NCBI GenBank assembly: GCA_040414495.1
Contig: JBEDUI010000019.1
Location: 1-8,412, forward strand
Direction of reading: 5' to 3'
Length of the DNA: 8,412 nucleotides
DNA from: DATAVB01 sp040414495
GTDB lineage: Bacteria > Actinomycetota > Actinomycetes > Mycobacteriales > QHCD01
This document shows, piece after piece, positions 1 to 6,086 of the stretch (positions are counted from its first letter, which is position 1; every line of letters begins with the position of its first letter). A model generated the notes under the pieces. The model searched no databases. It worked only from the letters and a program-made list of their open reading frames with translations, and was not told the origin of the DNA. Made by a program: the position numbers and the translations under genes.

Positions 1-2
1 TG

Positions 3-368
3 CAGACGTTTCTCATGCACCCGGGCCGGCCCGTCGATCAGGGCGGGCGGTCCTCGGCCGACGAAGAGCTGGGCATGGGTGTCCACGGTGGACGGGGCGA
101 GACGTCGATGATGCTGCATCTGCGTCCAGACCTCGTGCACATGGAATTGGCCGCTCGCGCCGTGCCCGACCAGCTGACCCAGTACGAACATGTTGGCTTC
201 GGCAAACCGGTCAGCTTCGGTTGGCTGAGTGACGATTTCGGCACCGGTGGAATTGTCGGCGATCCGCGCGGCGCCACCGCCGAACAGGGCAAGGTCGCCT
301 TTGAGGCCGCGATCGAATTCGGCAGCGCGGCGATGCGGGAGATCGGCCGCTTTGACCCGCGTCCGTAA
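3..368 (+). CDS. creatininase-family amidohydrolase, C-terminal part (5' end outside window)
   Basis: The reading frame is open from the left edge and stops at TAA 366-368, so only the C-terminal part of the protein (about 121 residues) is present. The first ATG inside the window (position 15) is probably internal. The creatininase family comprises metal-dependent cyclic-amide hydrolases: creatininase, formamidopyrimidine-type amidohydrolases and the mycofactocin peptidase MftE. Counting from that ATG, residues 22-31 (GVHGGRGETS) match the family's HAGExETS signature, with His24 and Glu29 at the positions of creatininase His178 and Glu183. Residues 78-92 hold the GxxGDPxxAtaExG motif. The metal-binding N-terminal half lies outside the window, so activity cannot be judged and MftE cannot be separated from other members. 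It converges on the TlyA-like gene with a 7-bp gap. Confidence 0.85.
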   Translation, partial: QTFLMHPGRPVDQGGRSSADEELGMGVHGGRGETSMMLHLRPDLVHMELAARAVPDQLTQYEHVGFGKPVSFGWLSDDFGTGGIVGDPRGATAEQGKVAFEAAIEFGSAAMREIGRFDPRP

Positions 369-375
369 TCCACAA

Positions 376-1098
376 CTAAAGCTTGCGGGCATGCAGAAAC
401 ACCTCGACCGCGCCTTTGGACCCGGCAATCGGAGAGCGCGCCTCGCCAAGCACCTGCCAACCACGTAGCGCCAGGGCACAGGCCCCCGTGGCCACTGCCG
501 TAGCGACTTGGTCGGGCTGCGCGGCCAGCCGGCCGGAACGCAATTCGAACGTCGGCTTGATCAACGCGACCAATTGCGCTTCCGGCGCCAGCAACCGCGC
601 CGGGAGTTGACCAACCGCCCCGGCTACGGCCAGATACGACAAATCCATCGTCACCAGGTTCACCGGCTCCGGTACGAGATTTTTGCTGAGCTGGCCGAGA
701 TTCGTCCGCTCCAGATTGATCACCCGCGGATCGGCCCGCAACCACCCCCGCAATTGACCAATGCCAGCGTCGACCGCATAAACCCGACGAGCGCCGGCAT
801 CCAACAAGGCCTGGGTAAAACCGCCGGCGGCCGCACCCAGATCGAGGGCCGTAACCCCAGACGCCCCAATATCGAAGGTGCACAACGCGTGCGCCAGCTT
901 GATCGTCCCGCGCAGCGGTCGCGCCGACGAGACTCGAACAGCGGAATCGGCGCGGACTCGCGCCCGGACATTCGTGATAGGCACGCCGTCGACCAGGACC
1001 TGCCTGCGGGAGACCACACAGGACGGATCGACATCGGGAAAACGGCGACGCAGCAGGGTTGTGAGCGCGACAAATGGCGCGCGCTTGCGCGATGGCAC
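376..1098 (-). CDS. tlyA: TlyA-like rRNA (cytidine-2'-O)-methyltransferase
   Basis: TlyA enzymes use S-adenosylmethionine to methylate the ribose 2'-OH of cytidines in 16S and/or 23S rRNA, and their loss gives capreomycin resistance in mycobacteria. The first 60 residues fit a short S4 RNA-binding domain (VSRRQVLVDG, 29-38). The Rossmann methyltransferase fold follows: SAM-binding LDLGAAAGGFTQALLDAGA (85-103), then GIGQLRGWLRADPRVINLERTN (112-133), which is very close to mycobacterial TlyA as I remember it. The K-D-K-E tetrad appears intact as K67, D152 (MDLSY), K181 (IKPTFE) and E232 (GAVEVF). At 240 aa it is shorter than the usual ~268 aa and lacks the common VVHDP segment after the KPxFE motif. 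The start is GTG 1096-1098, with GAGGAG 8 nt upstream. It may be a second, divergent TlyA rather than the housekeeping copy, which usually sits near nadK and recN. Confidence 0.85.
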   Translation of the reverse strand: MPSRKRAPFVALTTLLRRRFPDVDPSCVVSRRQVLVDGVPITNVRARVRADSAVRVSSARPLRGTIKLAHALCTFDIGASGVTALDLGAAAGGFTQALLDAGARRVYAVDAGIGQLRGWLRADPRVINLERTNLGQLSKNLVPEPVNLVTMDLSYLAVAGAVGQLPARLLAPEAQLVALIKPTFELRSGRLAAQPDQVATAVATGACALALRGWQVLGEARSPIAGSKGAVEVFLHARKL

Positions 1099-1106
1099 GG
1101 TGGGTT

Positions 1107-1112
1107 CTCCTC
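1107..1112 (-). promoter_or_regulatory. ribosome binding site of the tlyA-like gene
   Basis: On the minus strand GAGGAG lies 8 nt before a GTG codon. This supports the GTG at 1096-1098 as the true start; no in-frame ATG offers a better site. Confidence 0.7.
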
Positions 1113-1118
1113 GTACTC

Positions 1119-1211
1119 GGACCGAACGGACGGGACCGAGTGGTCGAGGAGGAGCACGCGCGCAGGCAGCGCGGACCTAATAGAACGGGACCTAACGGAA
1201 TGGCATGGGAC
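1119..1211. repeat. cluster of GGACC direct repeats in the recombinase-tlyA gap
   Basis: This 113-bp gap (1099-1211) lies between the 3' end of the recombinase gene and the tlyA-like start. It contains GGACCGA at 1119-1125 and 1133-1139 (period 14), then GGACCTAA at 1173-1180 and 1188-1195 (period 15). A decayed copy, GGGACTCAA, lies at 1207-1215 and reaches into the recombinase stop codon. ACGGGACC occurs exactly twice, at 1130-1137 and 1185-1192. The spacing of about one and a half helical turns within each pair could suit a protein-binding site for tlyA control, but no convincing -35/-10 pair was found. Function is unknown. Confidence 0.45.
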
Positions 1212-2078
1212 TCAATCTACTGAACCGGTCTCGATATATCGAGAGGTGGTGTCGATCCGGCGGTGCCCGAGCAGGGTGGCCAGCCGTTCCAGGTCGGTAC
1301 CGCGATTCACCATGCGATGGGCGAAGGTCCGCCGCAGCACCTTCGGCGTCACATTCGACGTGGTATTGAGGCCGGCGGCCGAACTGGTACGGACGATGAG
1401 GTCGTCGACCGACCGGTCGGTCAGCCGGCCACCACGCTGGTTGATGAACACGGCCGGCGTCTGGTCGGCGTTTGTCCACAGTTGACGCTCGTCCAGCCAT
1501 TGTCCCAGGACCGGGCCGGATGGCTCCTCCAGTGGCAATTCCCGGGCCGGCATCGTAATCGCGATCAACGTATTGTCGGCGTTGCGGCGCAGGTGCGGCA
1601 GATCCAGCGACACCAATTCCGCTACCCGCAGTCCGGTGTAGAACAGCGCGTACGCAACGGCTTTGTCCCGGGCCGACAAATGCTTTTCCACGGCCCGCAG
1701 GAATTCCCGCTGTTCGTCGCTGTCCAGAACGCGCCGGGCGCCGCTGTCCAATTCCTCGCGCGGATGGGGAATCGGGCCCAGCTGTAAATGAGTGTAGAAA
1801 TGATCCAACGCCGTCAGCGCCGCGTTAACCGTGCTGGCCCGGACCTGTCGCTCGTTTTTCAACCAGACCCGATATTCGCGCACCGCGTCATTACGGGCCG
1901 AAACGTCCCCGAACGGATCGCGCGGCAACCTCACACCGGATTCGACGAGCCAACGCAGATAGCCGGCGACCCGCGACCGGTACAGCCGACGCGAGGACTC
2001 GGAGAGCTGCGAGCGGCTCAGCGCGAGTTCGTATTCGGCCAATACGGCACGCGCCCGATCCCGGCTGACTCGCCCCAT
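1212..2078 (-). CDS. tyrosine recombinase / phage-type integrase with atypical active site
   Basis: This is a 288-aa member of the XerC/XerD-lambda integrase family. These enzymes cut and rejoin DNA at short inverted core sites through a 3'-phosphotyrosine. An N-terminal SAM-like core-binding domain spans about 10-100 and the catalytic domain about 115-288. Visible catalytic residues are Arg151 (YTGLRVAEL), Arg249 (KVLRR), His272 (LLGHRRIDTT) and the nucleophile Tyr281. Two departures are clear: the box II histidine of the usual HxLR motif is Lys246, and the beta-hairpin that normally carries the catalytic lysine (around 170-185) contains no lysine. The ATG at 2076-2078 has CGGAG 9 nt upstream. 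No tRNA, excisionase or phage genes are adjacent. It could be a solitary genomic-island integrase, a site-specific switch, or a decaying relic. The reading frame is intact. Confidence 0.9.
   Translation of the reverse strand: MGRVSRDRARAVLAEYELALSRSQLSESSRRLYRSRVAGYLRWLVESGVRLPRDPFGDVSARNDAVREYRVWLKNERQVRASTVNAALTALDHFYTHLQLGPIPHPREELDSGARRVLDSDEQREFLRAVEKHLSARDKAVAYALFYTGLRVAELVSLDLPHLRRNADNTLIAITMPARELPLEEPSGPVLGQWLDERQLWTNADQTPAVFINQRGGRLTDRSVDDLIVRTSSAAGLNTTSNVTPKVLRRTFAHRMVNRGTDLERLATLLGHRRIDTTSRYIETGSVD
1229..1244. repeat. perfect 16-bp palindrome inside the recombinase gene
   Basis: TCTCGATATATCGAGA reads identically on both strands with no spacer. It encodes residues 279-283 (SRYIE) of the recombinase, so the codon of the nucleophilic Tyr281 lies at its centre, about 30 bp from the stop codon. 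An AT-rich centre and no following T-run make a Rho-independent terminator unlikely. It may be coincidence of codon choice, a protein-binding site, or a recombinase site at the end of its own gene. Confidence 0.6.
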
Positions 2079-2107
2079 CGCGACCGACTCCGCTCATCCA
2101 CGAGGTG

Positions 2108-2136
2108 TTGCAGTATCAGAAGTTACCAGCTAGCTT
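2108..2136 (+). promoter_or_regulatory. candidate promoter of the MFS transporter gene
   Basis: TTGCAG (2108-2113) and TAGCTT (2131-2136) are separated by 17 bp and match a weak sigma70-type -35/-10 pair, with TAnnnT at -10. Transcription would start near 2143, about 30 nt before the ATG. The first TATCAGAAG repeat lies in the spacer and the second overlaps the expected start point, as expected for a repressor-controlled promoter. The hexamers alone are weak evidence. Confidence 0.35.
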
Positions 2137-2164
2137 GCTTCTGATATTCGTCAGTATCAGAAGC
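2111..2164. repeat. three-copy TATCAGAAG element (operator or recombinase core site)
   Basis: Three exact copies of a 9-mer lie in the 95-bp region between the divergent recombinase and MFS starts. TATCAGAAG is at 2114-2122 and 2155-2163 in direct orientation, and its complement CTTCTGATA is at 2138-2146. The direct copies share 12 bp (CAGTATCAGAAG, 2111-2122 and 2152-2163), 41 bp apart, or about four helical turns. Copies two and three form a 10-bp perfect inverted repeat (GCTTCTGATA / TATCAGAAGC, 2137-2146 and 2155-2164) around an 8-bp spacer. The last copy ends just before the MFS ribosome binding site. It could be a repressor operator for the transporter, or the core and accessory sites of the adjacent tyrosine recombinase, whose relatives use inverted arms of about 9-13 bp around 6-8 bp. 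No copy was noticed elsewhere in the window. Confidence 0.8.
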
Positions 2165-2173
2165 TGAGGGATC

Positions 2174-3349
2174 ATGACCAAACCGGACTGGGGCCGGCCG
2201 TACCGGCTGTTGTGGACCGCGAGCACCGCCAGCAGCCTCGGCACCGGGCTGACCGGCGCCGCGCTGCCGCTGCTGGCCAGCAACCTGACCAGCGCGCCGA
2301 CCGCGGTCTCCGGCGTGGCCGCGATCCGGGAGCTGCCGTGGCTGGTTCTGGGCCTGGCCGCCGGCGCGATCACCGACCGGACCAATCGACGCCGGCTCGC
2401 TGTCGTCGCGTTGGTCGGCAACGCCGGGATCGTCGCTGTACTCGCCGTCGCCGCCGCGACCGATCAGGCCACCCTGCCGCTCATCTACGTGGTGAGCGCG
2501 GCCTACGCCACCTGCGGGATCTTCATCGGCACCGCGACCACCACGCTGACCCCGCAGCTCGTCCCGGCGGCGGACCTGGATCGGGCGAACGGCCGGCTGG
2601 CCAGCACCGCCGGCAGCGCGTCGGAGCTGGTCGGCCCACCGGCGGGCAGCGCGCTGTTCGCATTGGCCGCGGCCCTGCCGTTCGGTCTGGAAGCCCTGCT
2701 GTCAGCGGTTTCGGCCGGGCTGCTGCGGCTGTTGCCCAATGTGGACATTCCCCGCGAACGCGGCAGTCTGTGGCGCGACATCGCGACTGGCACCAGTTGG
2801 CTCGCGCACCATCGCCAACTGCGCATGATCACCGTGCAGACAGCGATTCTGGCGCTGACCGACAACGCCTGGTTCGCGATCCTGGTTTTGTACGTACGGC
2901 AGGTGCTGCACGAATCGCCTCGTACGTATGGGATTCTGGTTGGAATCGGGGCGTTCGGCGGGCTGGCCGGGAGCATGGTCGCGGCCCGGCTGGGCCGACG
3001 GTTCGGGACCACGCGCTGCCTGAACATGGCGCTGCTCGCGGCCGCGGTGGCGCAGGCGGTACTCGCATTCACGGCCGAGCCGATCATCACCACGCTCGCT
3101 CTGGCCATGAGCAGCTTCAACTTCGGGGTCTGGAACGTCATCACCGCCACCCAGTACCAATCCCGGACCCCGACCCACCTGCTCGGCCGGGTCCTGAGCG
3201 CGGAACGTACCGCAGTGATGACCGCCTCGCCGCTGGGTGCCCTGCTCGGCGGCGCCGCGGCCAGCGTGTGGGGAATTCGCGCGCCATTTCTGCTCGGCGT
3301 ACCGCTATTGCTGGCGGCGGTAATTGCCGGCCGGAAATCAGTCGAGTGA
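2174..3349 (+). CDS. MFS efflux-type transporter (MFS_3-like)
   Basis: This 391-aa hydrophobic protein fits 10-12 membrane helices of the major facilitator superfamily, driven by proton exchange in the inner membrane. The loop between helices 2 and 3 has the motif A form GAITDRTNRRR (64-74). A pseudo-repeat of it, AARLGRRFG, appears in the second half. The segment LVPAADLDRANGRLASTAGS (129-148), followed by ELVGPPAG, is typical of the MFS_3/EntS/Tap-like drug and siderophore exporters. The substrate cannot be read from the sequence. The start is ATG 2174-2176; the purine-rich GAGGG (2166-2170) is only 3 nt away, which is unusually close. The gene has the triple repeat upstream but no adjacent regulator of its own. 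It is convergent with the TetR gene (14-bp gap). Confidence 0.88.
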   Translation: MTKPDWGRPYRLLWTASTASSLGTGLTGAALPLLASNLTSAPTAVSGVAAIRELPWLVLGLAAGAITDRTNRRRLAVVALVGNAGIVAVLAVAAATDQATLPLIYVVSAAYATCGIFIGTATTTLTPQLVPAADLDRANGRLASTAGSASELVGPPAGSALFALAAALPFGLEALLSAVSAGLLRLLPNVDIPRERGSLWRDIATGTSWLAHHRQLRMITVQTAILALTDNAWFAILVLYVRQVLHESPRTYGILVGIGAFGGLAGSMVAARLGRRFGTTRCLNMALLAAAVAQAVLAFTAEPIITTLALAMSSFNFGVWNVITATQYQSRTPTHLLGRVLSAERTAVMTASPLGALLGGAAASVWGIRAPFLLGVPLLLAAVIAGRKSVE

Positions 3350-3363
3350 CGTGCCGAACCGTG

Positions 3364-3966
3364 TTAGGCGGCCGCGGCGTGCAGCATGGCCAGGGCACCG
3401 TCGAGGGCGGCCTCGAGCGGTGCGATCGAGGCCGTGGTCTGGGTCAGCAGCAAACCGCCGTGCAGTGAGGCAAAGACCGATATCGCCAGCCGCTCCGGAT
3501 CGGCATCGGCCCGCAGCAGACCGGCGTCCCGCATCCGCTCCAGCCCATCCCGCAGGTAGCCCCGCCAACGGTCCATGTACGCGGTTACCGCGGCCGCATG
3601 GGTCGGGTCGGTGTTGATCAACTCGCTGGTCATCGCGCCGATCGGGCAACCCCAGTGCGGCTGCGAGCCGTAGTGCGCGACGACCGAATCACGCCAGCCC
3701 GCCCACGCCTCCCAGCTGTCGAGGGTGTCGAGAAACGGTTGCTGCGCCGCCAAAACCCGCTCGGCCTGGAATGCCGCGATCGCGGCGACCAGATCGTTCT
3801 TGCCGCCGGGAAAATAGTGGAATAGCTGGCTTTTGCTGGTCGCGGTCCCGGCCCGGATGTCGTCCAGGCTGGTGCCGCCCACGCCGCGCGCGAGGATCAG
3901 ATCCGCCGCCGTCTCGACGATCCGGGCCCGGGTTGCGGCGCCCTTGGCCGTCAGCTGCGTGCTCAT
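3364..3966 (-). CDS. TetR/AcrR-family repressor, LmrA/YxaF type
   Basis: This is a 200-aa one-component regulator. The N-terminal TetR DNA-binding domain covers about 8-55, with the helix-turn-helix around 32-52 (TSLDDIRAG then TSKSQLFHYF). The C-terminal ligand-binding part carries GCPIGAMTSEL (106-116), a hallmark of the LmrA/YxaF subgroup, and a late LHGGLLLTQ segment (168-176). The start is ATG 3964-3966, with AAGG 7 nt upstream. It is transcribed divergently from the SDR gene across about 90 bp that holds two strong palindromes, so it most likely represses both itself and the SDR until an unknown small molecule binds. It is convergent with the MFS gene, whose upstream repeat (TATCAGAAG) differs from these palindromes, so I do not infer that it controls that transporter. 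Confidence 0.9.
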   Translation of the reverse strand: MSTQLTAKGAATRARIVETAADLILARGVGGTSLDDIRAGTATSKSQLFHYFPGGKNDLVAAIAAFQAERVLAAQQPFLDTLDSWEAWAGWRDSVVAHYGSQPHWGCPIGAMTSELINTDPTHAAAVTAYMDRWRGYLRDGLERMRDAGLLRADADPERLAISVFASLHGGLLLTQTTASIAPLEAALDGALAMLHAAAA

Positions 3967-3984
3967 GAACCCACCTTAGTACGT

Positions 3985-4033
3985 ATGGACCGGTCAGTCC
4001 ATTCATGTGTTACGGTCTGGACTGGGCAGTCCA
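3985..4033. promoter_or_regulatory. paired TetR operators between regulator and SDR
   Basis: Two palindromes lie between the divergent starts. Operator 1 (3985-4002) has arms ATGGAC and GTCCAT around CGGTCA. Operator 2 (4018-4033) has arms TGGACTG and CAGTCCA around GG. Both share the core TGGAC-N6-GTCCA, and their centres are 32 bp apart, about three helical turns, so two dimers would sit on the same face. The GACC..TCAGTC pattern of operator 1 resembles the B. subtilis LmrA/YxaF box as I recall it. That agrees with the subgroup of the adjacent regulator. Confidence 0.8.
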
Positions 4034-4043
4034 TCTATTGATC

Positions 4044-4048
4044 AGGAG
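4044..4048 (+). promoter_or_regulatory. ribosome binding site of the SDR gene
   Basis: AGGAG lies 8 nt upstream of ATG 4057-4059, fixing the start of the SDR gene. It is downstream of both palindromic operators. Confidence 0.7.
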
Positions 4049-4056
4049 CTTGCACC

Positions 4057-4815
4057 ATGACCAATCGGCTAGCCGGCAAGACCGCGCTCGTCACCGGCGC
4101 CACCAGCAATATCGGCCGCGCGATCGCGGTCGCCTTCGCCGCCGAAGGCGCCCAGGTCGCCGTATCGGGCCGCAGCAAGGAACGCGGCGACGCCGTTGTC
4201 GCTGAGATCCGCGCCGCCGGTGGTCGGGCCGATTTCGTACCGGCCCGCCTCGATGGTTCGGCCGCGGCCTCCCGTGAGCTGGCCGCGGCGGCCACCGGTG
4301 TCCTCGGTGGACACATCGACGTACTTGTCAACAATGCCGGCATTTATCCGGGTGCGGTCACCGCGGCCACCGATGAGGCGGAATTCGACGAGGTTTATGC
4401 GGTGAACGTCAAGGCGCCGTTCTTTCTCACCGCGGCAATCGCCCCGGCCATGGTCGAACGGGGAAATGGGGCGATCATCAACCTCGGCTCCTGGGTCGCC
4501 CGACTCGGAATTCCGGTCGGCGCGCTTTACGCCTCCAGCAAAGGCGCGATGGAAACGCTGACCCGAGCCTGGGCGGCCGAATTCGGGCCGGCCGGAGTAC
4601 GGGTCAATGCGATTTCGCCCGGCGTCGTGCACGAACCGTCGCCGGAATCGCAGCCGGGTGGACGCATGATGGCCGGCACGCCAGCCGGGGCACCGGGAAC
4701 ACCGGACGCCATTGCGCACGCCGCGGTATATCTGGCCAGCGACGAGGCGGCATTTGTGCACGGGACGGTGGTTGATGTGGACGGTGGTCGGGTCGGTGTT
4801 GCGGTACTCGCCTAA
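4057..4815 (+). CDS. classical SDR-family NAD(P)-dependent oxidoreductase
   Basis: This 252-aa soluble protein has the full set of classical short-chain dehydrogenase/reductase motifs. They are the nucleotide-binding TGATSNIG (13-20), NNAG (92-95), and the catalytic tetrad Asn117 (AVNVKAP), Ser145 (NLGSW), Tyr158 and Lys162 (YASSK). The segment PGVV (188-191) follows. Arg39 after the second strand favours NADP(H). The overall look is of the FabG-like 3-oxoacyl/alcohol dehydrogenase group; the substrate is unknown. Its position divergent from an LmrA/YxaF-type repressor with two operators suggests a substrate-inducible catabolic or detoxifying reductase. The stop codon lies 4 bp from the end of the convergent dehydratase-like gene, so the two are not an operon. 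Confidence 0.92.
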   Translation: MTNRLAGKTALVTGATSNIGRAIAVAFAAEGAQVAVSGRSKERGDAVVAEIRAAGGRADFVPARLDGSAAASRELAAAATGVLGGHIDVLVNNAGIYPGAVTAATDEAEFDEVYAVNVKAPFFLTAAIAPAMVERGNGAIINLGSWVARLGIPVGALYASSKGAMETLTRAWAAEFGPAGVRVNAISPGVVHEPSPESQPGGRMMAGTPAGAPGTPDAIAHAAVYLASDEAAFVHGTVVDVDGGRVGVAVLA

Positions 4816-4819
4816 GGCA

Positions 4820-5995
4820 TTACCAATCGGTGACCGACTGGTCCTCCCGGTACAGGATGCGCAGCCCCGGATGCTCGTACGGATGAGCCAGCGCCGCCTC
4901 GTCGTCCAATTCCACGCCCAGACCGGGGGAACCGCCGCTGTAGAGCTTTCCGCCCTCCAGCCGCATATCGGTAGTGACCACATCGGCGAGCAGGTCCGGC
5001 CGCCAGGTCAGTTCCTGCACCGCGAATAACGGCGTGGACAGGTCAAAATGCAGGCAGGCGGCGGTGGAGACCGGGCCGAGCGGATTGTGCGGGACCTGTT
5101 CGATGTAATGCGTTTCGCACCAACCGGCGATCTTGCGCGCCTCGGTCAATCCGCCCGCGATGCACAGATCGACCCGGCAGTAATCGAGCAGGCTCCGTTC
5201 GATCAGTTCGCGGAAATCCCATTTGCTCGGCAGCTGTTCGCCGGTCGCGATCGGTACGGAAATGTGCTGGCGCAAATACGCGAATTCGGCGGGATTCTCG
5301 GCCCGTAGCGGATCCTCGATAAAGAACGGCCGCATCGGCGCCAATTCCTTGGCCAACTGGATCGCGTACGGCGGCGTGGTGCGTTGGTGGAAATCCACGC
5401 AGATCTCGATTTCGGGGCCCAGCGCATCCCGGAGCGCGCCGAATGCCGCCACCGTCCAATCCAGCGCCCGCGACTGTTCGTAAATACCGGAGCGGTCCAG
5501 GCCGCTGCCCTCGTTGGCGCCGAACCGTACGAACTTCCAGCCGTCCTCGACCTGCTTCCGCGCGTACTCGACCATGCTGTCGATGCCGGCCCGCGGACCG
5601 GACGGCTCATCGCCACCGCTGCGCTGCACATGGCAGTAGCAGCGAGCGTAGTCCCTGGTCTTGCCGCCGAGCAGGTCGTACACCGGCACGCCCAGCGTCT
5701 TGCCGCGCAGGTCCCACAGCGCGATGTCGATAGCGGCGACGACGGCCGAATGCACGTGCCCGCCGCGGAAGAATTGACCGCGCCACAGGGTCTGCCAGAT
5801 GTGCTCGATCCGGGACGGGTCCATGCCGCGCAGAATCGGCGCGTACGTCTCGACGAGCCCCTGGATCGCCAATTCTTTGCCGTTGATCCCGGCCTCGCCG
5901 AGCCCGGTCAGCCCCTCGTCGGTGTAGATCTTGACGAACGTGTAGCTGCGGCTGGGTCGGTTGACAATGAACGTCTTGACGTCCGTGATCTTCAT
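4820..5995 (-). CDS. enolase-superfamily sugar-acid dehydratase-like protein (mandelate racemase/galactonate dehydratase group)
   Basis: This 391-aa protein has an N-terminal capping domain (1-115) followed by a (beta/alpha)7-beta barrel. Such enzymes abstract the proton alpha to a carboxylate and eliminate water with Mg2+. Predicted metal ligands are Asp201 (VDFH), Glu227 (FIEDP) and Glu253 (ATGEQ). Predicted acid/base residues are His203 and the His303/Asp276 pair (VPHNPLGP; RVDLCIAGG), with Glu328 (VQELTW). The pattern and the C-terminal SPGLGVELDD follow E. coli DgoD as I remember it. The second-strand segment is WKFVRFG, so the KxK of the racemases is absent, which favours dehydration over racemisation. 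The natural acid-sugar substrate cannot be assigned. The start is ATG 5993-5995, with GAGGGAG just upstream. It is divergent from the VOC gene. Confidence 0.88.
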   Translation of the reverse strand: MKITDVKTFIVNRPSRSYTFVKIYTDEGLTGLGEAGINGKELAIQGLVETYAPILRGMDPSRIEHIWQTLWRGQFFRGGHVHSAVVAAIDIALWDLRGKTLGVPVYDLLGGKTRDYARCYCHVQRSGGDEPSGPRAGIDSMVEYARKQVEDGWKFVRFGANEGSGLDRSGIYEQSRALDWTVAAFGALRDALGPEIEICVDFHQRTTPPYAIQLAKELAPMRPFFIEDPLRAENPAEFAYLRQHISVPIATGEQLPSKWDFRELIERSLLDYCRVDLCIAGGLTEARKIAGWCETHYIEQVPHNPLGPVSTAACLHFDLSTPLFAVQELTWRPDLLADVVTTDMRLEGGKLYSGGSPGLGVELDDEAALAHPYEHPGLRILYREDQSVTDW

Positions 5996-6086
5996 GTCAC
6001 TCCCTCGGCGCTATCCGGTTGGACGCTAGCAGCGGTACGGCGCCAGATCGAGCCGATCATCGCCGCGGGTCCGGATCAGGCCGGGT

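Noticed and set aside
38..883. 281-aa minus-strand reading frame across the creatininase 3' end and tlyA
   Set aside because: Low-complexity, Arg/Gly/Ser-rich translation with no family resemblance. It overlaps two genes that carry clear motifs, so it is a GC-bias shadow frame.
1159..1173. small hairpin CGCGC/GCGCG in the tlyA upstream gap
   Set aside because: A 5-bp GC stem is expected often by chance at this base composition, and no T-run follows it.
508..1485. 325-aa plus-strand reading frame
   Set aside because: It is antisense to tlyA and the recombinase. Its Arg/Gln-rich composition is typical of an antisense shadow in GC-rich DNA.
3350..3363. possible bidirectional terminator between MFS and TetR
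   Set aside because: Only 14 bp, with no stem-loop or T-run visible.
2212..3468. 418-aa plus-strand reading frame, longer than the MFS gene
   Set aside because: Highly Arg/Gly-rich out-of-frame translation of the MFS gene. The 391-aa frame has MFS motifs and membrane helices.
4069..4983. 304-aa minus-strand reading frame opposite the SDR
   Set aside because: Composition is that of an antisense shadow. The SDR on the plus strand has every catalytic motif.
4057..5995. SDR and dehydratase-like enzyme as one sugar-acid pathway operon
   Set aside because: They are convergent with separate control regions, so shared function is not supported by the layout.
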